From: Takashimella koratensis
Taxonomy: Eukaryota > Basidiomycota > Tremellomycetes > Trichosporonales > Tetragoniomycetaceae
DNA length: 64,000 nt
Assembly: GCA_003116875.1 (NCBI GenBank)
Contig: BCKT01000009.1
Location: 496,001-560,000, forward strand
Direction of reading: 5' to 3'
A program made the position numbers and the translations under genes. Positions within the stretch are counted from its first letter, which is position 1. Every line of letters starts with the position of its first letter. The notes beneath the pieces were generated by a model. The model was given only the letters and a program-made list of their open reading frames with translations. It was not told the DNA's origin and did no database searches. Shown here in pieces: positions 34,601 through 44,609 of this stretch.

Positions 34601-35586
34601 TACTTTCTGCCACGTCCTCCCACCCTCCCTTTTCTCCTTCAACACCGTCTTAGAGAACTGCGACTTGAGATCTACAACAAGCAAGTCTGCGTCTGCTCGT
34701 TTCTTTACGATGAGCGCGCCGTGGGTGGCCAGTTGGGAAGTCACGACTGCGTGAGCTGCTTCAGCGGATTTTTCAGCGAGCATGTCGCGCGCGACGTTGA
34801 CGGAGACCCATGCGCGGAGGGGCTGGAGCGAGGCGAGTCGAGATCGGTGGTAGAAGATGAGTTGAGGAAGGGAAGAGGTGGAAGAGGTAGCGTCGAAAGT
34901 GGGTGGACCGAGGGCGAGTGGGTCGGAAGGTGGGTCGAGACGACGGTGGGCGTCAAGGCAGCAGGAGAGGTAGTGGTAGGGTACAGGGACGGGTCCAGTG
35001 CCCGGTGGGTAAGATTCGAGAGCGGCAAGCTCGGTGCTGGGCTTGTCGTACCCGGGGTGAATGACAAGAAGCGTGGCATCGGCAAGCTCGGTGATGACAT
35101 CGCCTCCCATACTCTGCGGCGGCGAGGGTCGTGAGATGGTTCAAGTTGCAGGCGGATAACAACAATCAGCACAGTGCTTCCGCTTGTTGGACACTGGGAC
35201 CTCCCACGAAAAGCCTCAAGGACGCCGTCCCAAAACATCTCGGCGATACCTTGCTCCACCTCTCCACGCTAATGATAGCCAGAACTCACCTTGACCAAGC
35301 CTTCTAGCAGTTCAACATTCTTGTCCTCAAACTGCTCAGCAGCAAGCACCACTCTCACTCCAACCAGGATTGTCGAATCGTCTGTTGTCGTCGAGGTCGA
35401 AACCGAGCCCGTGCTGGTGGCGGGGCCAAGGGCGGCGGCGGGTGTCCGTGCAGATGGCGAAGCAGCTGGGGCCGCACCAGAAGCGCGCGCAGGGGTGCGA
35501 AATGGTGAGCCCGTGCCGGGGTCTGAGGAACCCCCGGCTGGTGCGGAGGGTCCAGCAGCGGCCGACGTACGCGTAGCTGGCGGCAT
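31666..35586 (-). CDS. Rap1-like telomere protein (BRCT + Myb + RCT-like end)
   Basis: Four exons: 35586-35290, 35113-34410, 34338-34233, 34125-31666; 1,188 residues. The first BRCT is at ~50-130 (STILVGVRVVLAAEQFEDKN, KSMGGDVITELADATLLVIH, VPYHYLSCCLDAHRRLDP). A second BRCT-like segment is at ~150-275 (LQPLRAWVSVNVARDMLAEK; ERPWVEGCVASGKMAWV). A Rap1-type Myb lies at ~335-400, assembled from two exons: RIEYSPSDDDFLCRYLAAFH then YPIVDRHSSQSWHERFKKNS, RRVNRFAEEG. A coiled, charged helix and a ~600-residue disordered Ala/Pro/Ser-rich region follow. The C-terminus GLTPSEVVKEIATVPRVGGR...FVKRFGR could be the RCT interaction domain. Rap1 binds telomeric chromatin directly or through a TRF/Taz1 partner. 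The BRCT-Myb order is diagnostic; direct DNA binding is not testable here. Confidence 0.68.
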
Positions 35587-36262
35587 GCGGGTGAAGTGGG
35601 GGTTTTGGAAATGGTGAGACGAACGAAATGGACCAAATGGATTTTTGTGATTTTGTTGTTGACGTCGAGTGACGGTGGACGCGAATCGCGGAACCAAATT
35701 TACTCTTTATTGGCTCGTACCGCAGATCGGATGCTTAACCCAGAAACAAGGAACCTCATCGCGACAATGACATGGTCACCGAGCTGATGCGCACTCGTGT
35801 GGAAGGCTTGGCTAGGGCTCACGCTGCATGGGGGGAAGAGTTTGCATAATTAGGGAAACGAAACGAGCAAAACAGAATCAAGCAGAACAAGAGACTATTC
35901 AAGTGAGTCAAAAGTCAACGGGGTAGAGGTCGGTCTGAGGCTCATGTACGTGTGCTTCGGTCGAGTTTATTCAAACGAGTTGTAGATCAGCCCAGGGTGG
36001 AGAGGATTCAAGAAAAGAGAACGAGAGGGTGGAACGAAGAAAAAAAAGCAACTTTCTTTAGACTTTCGTGGTCAACGTGGGAAATGAGATTTCATGAAGA
36101 AGAACGTGCAGAGCCCAATCTTGATCGTTTTCGCCAAAGGTAAAACTAGCCCCGCCAACGCCCGAACGCAGTATTGCGCCCGAGGCTTCTCTCCTAGCTC
36201 GTAAACAACGTGTCGAGATGAATTGAGCGAGAGCACGAGGTGGGCGACTAGATTTCTCCCGC
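35587..36262. other. Promoter of Rap1-like gene / 3' region of GPI protein gene
   Basis: A 676-bp gap between two minus-strand genes. AT-richer around 35840-36060, with short A-runs. An upstream in-frame Met of the Rap1-like frame exists at 35697, so part of this may be coding or 5' UTR. Confidence 0.4.
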
Positions 36263-37621
36263 TTAGAGGAGGTAAGCGACACCGCCGAGGAGACCGGCAG
36301 CGACGGCCGAGAGGACGGCGACGTTGGGGAGGATGGCGACGGCACCAGCGGCGGACTTGGAGGCCGAGGCCGAGGCGGCAGCCGACGAAGAGGCAGCAGC
36401 GGAAGCGGACGACGAGGCGGCCTTGGAGGTCGAGGCAGCGGCGGCGGAAGACGAGGCGGCACCCGAGGACGAGGCAGCGGCCGAGGTGGACGAAGCAGCA
36501 CCGCTGGCGGCGCCAGAGGAGGCGACGGTGGTGGTCACGGCGGCGGTCGAGAGGCCAGAGGTCGAGGCGGTCGAGTTGAGGCACGAGGTGGACGAACCGG
36601 CCTGGATCTAGAGTACGAGTTAGACTAGACCGGAGAGGCTATGCAGGCAAACTTACGACAACGGGCGAGGCGTAGTTGGCAGCACCAGTGGCGTCAGTGA
36701 CACGGAGGGTGATGTTGGTGCCGGCAGCGAGGTTGACGGTCCAGGTGTACGAGGTCGAGGTGAGGCCAGTGACGACGTACTCGATGGCGGCAGCGGAGAC
36801 CTGGCCACCGGGGAGCGCGGCGCTGTAGCACTGTCAGCGAGGCCGTTCCAGAGATCTCGGCATGCATGGGAGAAGAGAGGAACGGGCGGGATCGGTGAAA
36901 GACGGATGGCCCAATGGATGGCCAAAATGTGATGTGGTGGCGTTTTCCACGAGGGAGGTAGCAGCGACCGCGCCAGACCGACGCCAAGGGACTGGGCTGT
37001 CACGAGGCTGGCGCTCGGGGACGGTCTTGTGGACAAAGGGAATGACGAATGGGTGCGATCTCGTGATCGCGAGCAAGGACTGGGAAATCGGTTTGTTTCA
37101 CTCACATAATGTAAGGGGTAGTACCACCCGAGACGGAGAGAAGGGCGGGCTCTGTCAGTCATACGTGGTCAGCCTCGGTCTCGGTTGGGGTCGGTCGTAG
37201 AAGCAATGAGACGACACCACCCCCATTTTGGGCAGGTAGGAGGCTGCGGGAAAGGTCGATATTCCCCGCAGCTCACCCTATCACTGCCTCGCTCGTTTTT
37301 TCTAGGGGGGGTGGGTCGTCACATTTTCACGCATCGTGCATGTAATGTAGACTCACGGCACTCGATGAGGGAAGCCTAGATGGATGCAGTGTCAGCGAGG
37401 TGATTGATGGTTTGCTGTGAGCGGATGGGAGAGCTGGGGCGAGGGAATTGGGGAAGAGACATGTGGTACGATGGGTCGGAGAAGAGCGCCGGAGGTAGGT
37501 GCGTAATCCGCTAGCGCTCGGGCGGCTCGGGGTGGGGACTTGGACTTACCGGGGTGTTGATGGTGGCCTGACCCATGACGCTGGCAGCGAGGAGGGAGAT
37601 GGTAGCGAGCTTGGCGAACAT
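36263..37621 (-). CDS. Short GPI-anchored Ser/Ala-rich secreted protein
   Basis: Five exons: 37621-37550, 37375-37357 (19 nt), 37151-37106, 36822-36657, 36607-36263; 215 residues. A signal peptide is clear (MFAKLATISLLAASVMGQA). The mature domain begins INTPASLIECQPALLSVSGG, TTPYIIAALPGGQVSAAAIE, with SYTWTVNLAAGTNITLRVTD and ANYASPVVIQAGSSTSCLNS: two Cys and an Ig/beta-sandwich-like strand pattern known from basidiomycete Ser/Thr-rich GPI proteins related to the Kre9/Knh1 fold. A ~75-residue Ala/Ser-only linker then leads to a hydrophobic C-terminus (VAVLSAVAAGLLGGVAYLL) fitting a GPI signal. It is probably an abundant cell-wall protein. The TATA box about 115 bp upstream fits high, regulated expression. 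Confidence 0.78.
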
Positions 37622-38420
37622 TGTGGGCTGTGGATGGGGGGTGTGTGAGGTGGGTTAGGGGTGAGCGAGGGCTGGAGTTGTGGTTGAGTGAGATGGGGGA
37701 GGGGAAGAAGATGGATTGGATTAGAGGCTGATGCTTTATACGGGGGGTTAGGACAATGTATGGACTACGGGAGGCAGGGGGGAGGGCTCAAAGGATGAAT
37801 TCCTTAGGGCGCTAATCGCAAGCGGGCAGGTGGGAAGGGCGGAAGGCACTAGAGCAGAGGGACGAGACCAAAGGATGGGGAGGGACCGGGAGCACGACAG
37901 AAAGGAACGAATGACGGTGGCACTGGGTCTGGCACGGCACGGCACTGATAGAGTAGAACGGGTCGTTCAACCACCCACACAGCGACAGTTCATACGCACA
38001 CGCACTCACCGCACACGAATCAAAGGGAGGCTCGCCGGTCGCACGGGTATCCTCGTCCTGTCCATTGGGCCAATCATAATTCTCCGCGTCATAACGCCGA
38101 TACCCGCTCAGACAAAGTCCTCGTGATCGCAGCCAGCTCAGTGTGGCACTCTGCGTATCCTCTGCGCTGCCCAGTCCACCGCTCACTGCCACGGAATTCA
38201 ATGCATCGCCCTCAGGTACGCATTGTCCAGGGCTCAACTCTCCTAGATCCTTGCTCCCTTCTCTCGCTGCGTGGCTACGTCACACCCCATCGTCCAGTTA
38301 GCCGGTCCACTAGCCCTGCGTGTTTCCTGATTTCTAAATTTACAGAATTGCATCCACCTGCTAGCATCAAAAGGGGGTTGACAAATAAAGACACACCTTC
38401 TTCATTGTTGACAACCTGCC
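37622..38420. promoter_or_regulatory. Divergent region GPI protein / SET gene
   Basis: An 800-bp divergent intergenic region. Besides the TATA box on the minus strand no element is clear. An upstream coding exon of the SET gene may be hidden here (for example the ATG at 38201, followed by a CAG/GTACG donor), but I cannot prove it. Confidence 0.35.
37734..37740 (-). promoter_or_regulatory. TATA box of the GPI-protein gene
   Basis: TATAAAG on the minus strand, about 115 bp before the start codon; one of few canonical TATA boxes in the window. Confidence 0.6.
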
Positions 38421-39979
38421 GTGGGTCAATGGACGAGGTCACTCGATTCCGATCCTATTCCTAGATCGTACCGTACCGATCACTCCATCGCCAGCATTTC
38501 GGCCGTCCCTCAACTCGTCGACGTGGGCCGGGGCCTCGAGCCCGTCGCGATCCCTTTGGAAACTGGGACAGTTGAACCTACGGCAGAGCCCTCAGCGCAG
38601 CTCAGGGGTCTGGGCGGATTCCATACGGTGCGGGAATATTTCCTCTTTCTTCTCTTGGCCTGTTTGTCTCTGGCTTGGGTTTTCATCTTGGCTGTAGTCT
38701 TGGGTCCCGCTTGGTCCCTTGGCACATGTCTGTGTGTGTTTCATGTCTCGTGCGCAGACCCTGCCGGCACAGAGGTGCACTAAACACTACACACCGGGAC
38801 CCTTGCGCAGTGCCGGTCGGACCTTGGATTAAAGACGCCGCAGCGGTACCGACGCGCATCGCGATCGCGTGATACTCGGTTCAGACTTCAGACGGCCGTG
38901 TCACATGCACCTCTGACGTACAAATACATAACGTGGTCGGTATTGACATCTCTACAGTATGTCACCGACTCTGTATTCCCCGCCGACCTCGAGGTCCTCC
39001 GTGATCGAACACATGGGCAGGACGAAGAGGGCAGTGCGCACCTAGACTCCGACTCTGACTCGAGCGACGACGGGATCTTTGCATGCGAGTGCGCGGCGAC
39101 ATTAACCGAGTGCACTGCCACCTCGCAGGCATGCCTCTGCGTGGGCAGCTTTGGTGAGTCATGAGCGGCATGGTATCCTTTGGCCGCTGTTCCGGAACCG
39201 TCGTATTCGAAAACTAAGGCTGCCTTTCGGTAAACTGACATTGGATCAGGCAACTTCTACACAGGTCGCAGAATAGCCTTGGAAGCTGCGAGGCACCTTC
39301 CCGTAGTCGAGTGTAGCGCCGCTTGCGGATGCGCATCATCCTGTGCGAATCGCCTTACCCAGTCGGGCGTCCAGTAGGTCGTCTCTGCGGGATTGATCTT
39401 GTATCGCCTCGTCCACTTACAATCTCAGACTTGGACTACGAGTACAGCCGACTTTGGCTGGCTATGGGCTTTTCTACACTGGACCCACCCCCCTTGAGGC
39501 TGGCACCTTCGTCTCCCTCTACGCTGGCGAGATCCTCTCTACGGACCAGGCTCGCGCTCGGTGGGCAGAGGCGTCGCGAAAGGGATCGGGCAACTACACG
39601 CTCAGCGTACGGCAGCGGGGCTGGGAACTGCATATCGACCCACGAGAGGTTGGTAATGTCGGGCGGTTTCTGAATCATTCGTGCGAGCCAAGCTGTGTAC
39701 TGGTGATTGTCCAGTGGGGACCAGACGCGCCACCCCGAGCTGCCATCTTTGTGAGTATGCATTGTTCAAGAGTAGTCAGTGAGTAGCCGGGCACTGACCA
39801 TGGCGGTACAGACCAAGCACGAACTGATGAATGGCGACGAGCTGACGTTCGACTACGGTGACGCCGGGGGGTCAGTCACCAGTCTCGATGTTAACACCCG
39901 ACCCTCCCCGACGCGTACGCCATGTTTGTGTGGGTCGCGTCAATGTCGCGGTTACCTTCCTTTCGACCCCTCACTCTAG
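38421..39979 (+). CDS. SUV39/Clr4-like histone lysine methyltransferase (pre-SET, SET, post-SET)
   Basis: Exons supported: up to 38627, 38958-39153, 39250-39373, 39429-39750, 39812-39979. The 5' end is unresolved: the first exon's frame opens at ~38412 but has no ATG, so a spliced upstream exon is needed. N-terminal sequence VGRGLEPVAIPLETGTVEPT matches the start of the pre-SET region in SUV39 enzymes. Pre-SET cysteines are CECAAT...ACLC and VVECSAACGCASSCANRLTQ. SET follows: AGYGLFYTGPTPLEAGTFVS, LYAGEILS, VGRFLNHSCEPSC (NHSC motif), GDELTFDYGDAGG. Post-SET is CLCGSRQCRGYLP, the three-Cys zinc site. All catalytic elements are present. This family methylates H3K9 to nucleate heterochromatin. 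No chromodomain is visible. The 330-nt first intron is long for this genome, so an exon may be missing. Confidence 0.8.
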
Positions 39980-40690
39980 ATCCAAAGGACGGTGTGCACG
40001 GGTTCAATCATCAATCATAATGAAACCATATCAACCAACCAAAAACACAAACCACACGCACCCTCCTTTGGCCATGTCACTTGAGCTCTTCCTCTGCTGT
40101 TCCCCTGGTTACCCTCGTCGTTCGCCTTACCCCTTATCGCTAGCGGGTGATTGATGAATGGATCGACGATCAGAGATCTGGGCCGGGGTGGGGGCTAGGC
40201 CTGGTTGGCTGGAGGCTGGGAGACGGTGGATCTGGCGTCATCAAGAAACGAGAAAAGGTTACAGTGTCAACATCTCACCCCCTCTGACCCCTCTTCACTG
40301 ATACACACTCAACGCCCCACGCACACAGTTGCCACCGTCCACCTTCCACTTCCCATCTTCCATCTTCCTCCTCCCTCTCTTCCTCTCACCTATTTATTTC
40401 TCATTCTCGCTCATCTTCTTCTCCTTCCTCTTTCTTCACCAGCCACTACTCTCTCTCTCTTTGCTGCTTTCCACCTCATACTCTACCACCCCATCGCCTA
40501 TTCACACATCGTCGCGTCTCCTCATTCTCTCTCTCCTCGCACCTCACAACCACTCACACGGCGCATGGCCGTGATTCCCATTTCCATCCCACTCCCCTTC
40601 TTGCGCCTACTTGACAACCACAAACACAACACACCTTCCCCTTCCTCTCACCCACCTTCCTCCTCCCCTCATCCATCATCATCGCCCAAA
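39980..40690. promoter_or_regulatory. Upstream region of four-helix membrane orphan
   Basis: A 711-bp region. From about 40330 to 40690 the plus strand is strongly pyrimidine-rich (CT/TC runs) right up to the start codon, as in highly expressed fungal genes. A longer open frame beginning at 40205 only translates this tract. Confidence 0.5.
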
Positions 40691-42010
40691 ATGCGCTACT
40701 CTTTTCGAGTCGAACAATTCTCCTACCTCTTCTGCATCATCACTGGCATCATCTCCCTCGTCGCCATCGGGGTGGCCTTCCACAAACGAGATCAAGACGT
40801 TAAAACAGCCGAGGCGTTGGCGCGAGAGTTTGAAAACCGTGAATACGCATTCGCAGGCCTGCAGGTGTACCGTGCAACATGCTAACTCGGCCTCTTTGCA
40901 GTCGATCTCACCCTCCACACCACGAACATTACTGTGCCGACAATCGTATTGCTGGTGTGCACCGGTCTCCTCGTGGTTTGTTTTCTCTTCTTCGTCATCT
41001 CGTCCTGTTCTGCCGTTCATCACCTATGCCTCACTTCTCATTCCTTCTACCCTCACACCGTAGCATCTGGTCGCTCCTCCTTCCGCCTTTTAATCTCGTC
41101 ACTGCTGCACAGAACGTCGCTGAACCATGTGGCCTTCCAGCTGTCCTCTGCGCTTTTCCTCTTCTTCAGCTTCCTTCCAAAGTCAATTCCGACATTCATT
41201 CACCCGACTGAACGGAACGATTCTCGCCTTATACAAGTCATCGCACACTTTGCCATGGCGGTTTTCGTCATCTGGGGGGTCGCCACGATGATCGTGGTCA
41301 CCGTGCGCGCCTTCGAGGACCAGATTGTCATATCCAACGTCGATAAAGAAGGTAAAGCGGTAAACGTCGCCCAGGTCACCCAGGACGCTGCATTGAAAGG
41401 GATCTATGTCAACTAGTAGGTCATCTTCTCCGCATCACGTCTCATCCCGAACGATGATACTGACGTAGACGCAGCTGGCACTACAGCTGGATTCACTTCC
41501 TCGCCATCGGGCCTTGGTTCATGGTGCTCGCTGCCATCATCGTTAGTCTCTCCCCCTTCCGCATGTCGTCATTCCCCGTCCATTGTCCCTCCTTGCACCT
41601 ACTGAGTCCCGGATTGGTCTCTCCCACTTTTCCAGCTGTGACGTAGCTGACTCTGGTAGTCTTGTGCAGCGACTTTTGAACCATTCAACCGGTTCAGATC
41701 TGGATCTAAACGCTCGCCCACTGATGGACGCTCCGGAGAAGAGTCAACCGATAACAATGCAGGACAGCAATTGCGCGGGCCCTACCAGCGCAACGATAAT
41801 ACCACCAATCTGCCGGGCAACGGCTCCCCTACCGAACATCCACCTAGTGGGAACAGTAACGACATAGAGTTGAACACAATCACCTCGCCCGAGAGCGCCG
41901 ATCCGGCCATCCACCCGACTGCTGTCGTGTCCGATACTCAACCATCCGGTAGCAAGACCCACGCACAAGAGTCAACTCCCGAAGACCCCGGCACGGAGAT
42001 CTTGCCGTAG
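40691..42010 (+). CDS. Four-transmembrane hypothetical protein
   Basis: Five exons: 40691-40838, 40902-40975, 41141-41415, 41475-41541, 41660-42010; 304 residues. The start is MRYSFRVEQFSYLFCIITGI. Four hydrophobic segments: FCIITGIISLVAIGVAF; VPTIVLLVCTGLLVLSSALF; HFAMAVFVIWGVATMIVVTV; IHFLAIGPWFMVLAAIISC. A ~115-residue hydrophilic Ser/Asn/Thr-rich tail ends DPGTEILP. The layout (short N-terminus, two helix pairs, long cytosolic tail) recalls MARVEL/Sur7-type fungal proteins but no signature is clear. Exons 1-3 were chosen to keep the frame; the acceptor at 41141 is the only one giving a continuous hydrophobic second segment, so that border is the weakest. Confidence 0.55.
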
Positions 42011-42398
42011 TGTTCTTCCTCCCCTTACCCTCTCCATACGTCTCGTAGTACATGTTCTTCCTTACCCTTTTTTTTCCTCTGGTAGTGCGCTCTCACCTAG
42101 TCACTTGGCATAGTTGGTAGCATCGACCCTTTGATATGTATCTTGGTTAACAAGTGAACACGACTTGTCTCGTCGCTTGCCTGAATAAAGGATTCCGAGA
42201 GTGACTATCTGAAGGCTAACCGTCATGGTCATCCAGGTCAACGCCGGCTGCATGATACCAGCAGCTATCAAAGGAGGGGTGACGACAAGGGATGTGGCAG
42301 CTTGAGACCGGGGCTGGAATGAGCGAGCATCTGCAGTGCAAAAGGAGGGACGGCTGTCGTGCCGCGGTAGGAGACAGGCCGAAACTAGCTGAGCTGGA

Positions 42399-42406
42399 TA
42401 TAAAAG
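42399..42406 (+). promoter_or_regulatory. TATA box of orphan gene 1 (cluster)
   Basis: TATAAAAG, 180 bp upstream of the start codon, followed by a 16-17-nt tandem repeat in the presumed 5' UTR. Confidence 0.65.
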
Positions 42407-42425
42407 CGAGGGGGATGAGGGGGCT

Positions 42426-42488
42426 CTCACACCCACAACCTCTCCCATCCACAACCTCTCCCATCCACAACCTCTCACACCCACAACC
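42426..42488 (+). repeat. Tandem repeat in 5' leader
   Basis: Four imperfect copies of a 16-17-nt unit (ACAACCTCTCCCATCC and variants with CTCACACC) lie between the TATA box and the start of orphan gene 1. Confidence 0.85.
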
Positions 42489-42586
42489 ACCTTCTGCTCC
42501 ACCACTTTCTACCTCGACTCACACCACCAAGCACGGGTGCCTTTGGCATCCTCGCTGAGGACAATCAACCCACGCTGATCGACGAG

Positions 42587-43219
42587 ATGAACATGCAGCT
42601 CGTCCCTCCCAGCTCCCAATCGACTGGAGTGCGCACCGGCGACTCCATTTCCCTTGTTTCAGCAACCGTCACGGCAAAGCGCGTTTCCGATAACCAAACC
42701 AACTGCGACGAACTGGCTGTTGCAAAACTCGACTTCAAAACTGTGGTCACTGAAGCATTGTCCAAAGTCCAACAGCTCAAAACGGCGCTCAACGACAGGT
42801 GTACGGCCCTGCAGAACGATGTGGCTCTTTTGCGCACTCAGACTGACTCGACGATCAGTACCTTCACGACTCCCCAAGCCGAATTCACAAGGATCGAAAG
42901 CGAACTCGAATCGATCAACAAGGAGGTCCACACGCTTTTTCAATTTTGCTACACGATCAACCGCCGCCTCTCCCAGACCCTCGAGCTCAGCTTGGCTGAA
43001 GAACGCAACAGCCAGGTGGGCATGAAATCGATCGCTACCGTGTCCCCCGCCGACGCCTCGTACACCAACTTTTCCAACTACCTCAAGGAGACCATGCACA
43101 CGTTGAAGAGCGCGGCGTTGGATACGAGGATTGCCAAACTCAAAGCGGAAAATTCTCTGTTGAGTCTGCAACTTGAAGCGACCGACAGTTCTCCGCAGAC
43201 GGCAGAAGGTACAGAGTGA
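42587..43219 (+). CDS. Orphan cluster gene 1, intronless helical protein
   Basis: A single exon of 210 residues, start MNMQLVPPSSQSTGVRTGDS; a second Met follows at codon 3. No introns, unlike nearly every gene here. The sequence is predicted helical throughout: VAKLDFKTVVTEALSKVQQL, LNDRCTALQNDVALLRTQTD, EFTRIESELESINKEVHTLF, INRRLSQTLELSLAEERNSQ and a C-terminal heptad-like IAKLKAENSLLSLQLEA. Three Cys, no transmembrane segment, no signal peptide. A clean TATA box lies upstream. It heads a row of four same-strand intronless genes of similar size and helical make-up, presumably divergent paralogues. Function unknown. Confidence 0.6.
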   Translation: MNMQLVPPSSQSTGVRTGDSISLVSATVTAKRVSDNQTNCDELAVAKLDFKTVVTEALSKVQQLKTALNDRCTALQNDVALLRTQTDSTISTFTTPQAEFTRIESELESINKEVHTLFQFCYTINRRLSQTLELSLAEERNSQVGMKSIATVSPADASYTNFSNYLKETMHTLKSAALDTRIAKLKAENSLLSLQLEATDSSPQTAEGTE

Positions 43220-43738
43220 GAGCGAGGGTTAGGTCAATAGGAAAAACGGCACCTGCCTTCTCAATCCTTCGGTACAGATTGTATGGCGTGCTGCCGTGTC
43301 TTCCCTTGTGGTCTCCTTGAACCCTTCCGTACTTTCGATATCCTCTTCATCCTTCGCTTTCAGACTTTGTCTCTCAAGTACATGTCATTCCCAGCCTGAC
43401 TGACTCCTCATGAGCTTCCGCTCGATCACTTGGATTGGGAAGAGAGAGACAGTATGCTCATTGAACACATCTACTCTGAAATGAACGCCTGGGCAAATAA
43501 AAGCTCTTTTGCAAGGGGAGCTCAACCACCTCAGCAAACACGTATATTGTCAGGTATCACGGCCGAGGACTGCGGAGGCGATCTGTGCGGTACCAAAGTA
43601 CCTCGAGTGACGAGAGCGATCCGAGCGGGGTGGCGCAGATCCAACGCCACCAGGGGTAGCATGGGACTGTGACACGGCCAGGGGGAGCTGCGGAGAGAGT
43701 GACAGAGGGATATATAGCAGTCCGTAGAGCGTCGAGCG
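43220..43738. promoter_or_regulatory. Region between cluster genes 1 and 2 with TATA box
   Basis: Contains TATATAG at 43711-43717, only 22 bp before the ATG of gene 2, too close for a usual leader. A short open frame at 43451-43670 (MLIEHIYSEMNAWANKSSFA) could be a remnant of another copy or spurious. Confidence 0.45.
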
Positions 43739-44194
43739 ATGGATCCCCCAGATCGAGTGAGAAAACCTAACACTTTTCACACAGCTCTGGAGACATTCGA
43801 AACTCGCCGGCAACGACTTGCCGGCGTCGAACAGGTTATCGAGACCTACGACAAGGCTAAACGCTGGAACAGCGTCGTCCGCTCATCATCTCTGGCATCG
43901 GCGATCAATCACCTCCGTGGCGAGACATTGGCGTTCCTCGAGCTCAACGTGATGACCATGGAGGTCACCCAGAATATGTGTCGCAATATCTGCGGCAAGT
44001 CCACCACGGAAGTCACTGACACTAATGGAGCTACAAGGGCATCGTCGTCTTTCGACTCAATCGCTGCCACGCGCTCCACCGCCTCGCTGTTGCCCAACCC
44101 AGCCATTCGTTTCGTGTTTCTTTCGTCCTCACCACAGTCATCCTTGGAGGCTCTCTTCCTGCCTTCTTGCCCCCCTGTCCATACGAGCCCCTAA
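43739..44194 (+). CDS. Orphan cluster gene 2, probably a decayed copy
   Basis: A single exon of 151 residues, start MDPPDRVRKPNTFHTALETF. The first ~115 residues are helical and charged (RLAGVEQVIETYDKAKRWNS, SAINHLRGETLAFLELNVMT, MEVTQNMCRNIC). The last ~20 residues (SSSPQSSLEALFLPSCPPVH) translate a pyrimidine-rich tract that corresponds to the 3' UTR of gene 3 in the duplicated unit. That, and the TATA box lying almost on the ATG, suggest deletion of the original 5' part and frameshift near the end. It may still be expressed. No family recognised. Confidence 0.4.
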   Translation: MDPPDRVRKPNTFHTALETFETRRQRLAGVEQVIETYDKAKRWNSVVRSSSLASAINHLRGETLAFLELNVMTMEVTQNMCRNICGKSTTEVTDTNGATRASSSFDSIAATRSTASLLPNPAIRFVFLSSSPQSSLEALFLPSCPPVHTSP

Positions 44195-44345
44195 CTCACC
44201 CTCTTCTCTCTGTCTTTCTCCCCGCCCCTTCACCGTACACGCAACCATGCAACAGTCCCTCAACCATGCGCAAGCCCTGAGGATAGCCCACGCAGACGTA
44301 GCAGGCCGGTATGAAAGGATGGGATTTACGTATTTGGCCGGTGGA
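44155..44345 (+). repeat. Duplicated intergenic cassette, copy 1
   Basis: This stretch resembles 45380-45580 in order and wording: GCCTTCTTGCC, a CT-rich tract ending CACCGTAC, a conserved GATGCAACA/CATGCAACA GTCCC core, the GCGCAA(G/T)CCCTGAGG motif and GGCC(G/A)GTATGAAAGGA. It therefore marks the boundary of a ~1.2-kb tandem duplication unit containing one gene each. Confidence 0.7.
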
Positions 44346-44466
44346 TCCTTGGTTGTCATGTCAGTCAGTGATCGGCCAGTTTTTGCGACGTCGAAGGTCG
44401 CAGCGGGCTGTAAGGCTATCAATGGATGCTCTCACCCGCTTCTCTCCTCTCACCGCCAGGCGATTT

Positions 44467-44482
44467 CCCCCCCCCCCCCCCC
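44467..44482 (+). repeat. Poly-C tract upstream of cluster gene 3
   Basis: Sixteen consecutive C, then G and CCCC; followed by a weak TATA-like CATAAGAG (44498-44505) about 105 bp before the start codon. Confidence 0.85.
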
Positions 44483-44609
44483 GCCCCTGGGATACTACAT
44501 AAGAGCAGCCCTCCCCCCCCCTCCCCCCTTTCCTCTTTCTCTTTCTCCACCATACCACCGCTACGATCAACAACGCACGACTCCCTCTCTGTCAACCACA
44601 TTCAACAAG

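Noticed and set aside
36058..36611. Pro/Arg- and Ala/Glu-rich frames on both strands
   Set aside because: Shadows of the Ala/Ser linker of the GPI protein, whose signal peptide and GPI tail identify the true frame.
40205..40885. 226-codon frame extending the four-helix membrane protein upstream
   Set aside because: The added ~160 residues only translate the CT-rich promoter; the ATG at 40691 gives a normal membrane-protein start.
44025..44609. Upstream extension of cluster gene 3 (frame opens at 44025)
   Set aside because: It runs through the duplicated intergenic cassette and the C16 tract, and overlaps gene 2; the Met at 44610 follows a TATA-like element and leader.
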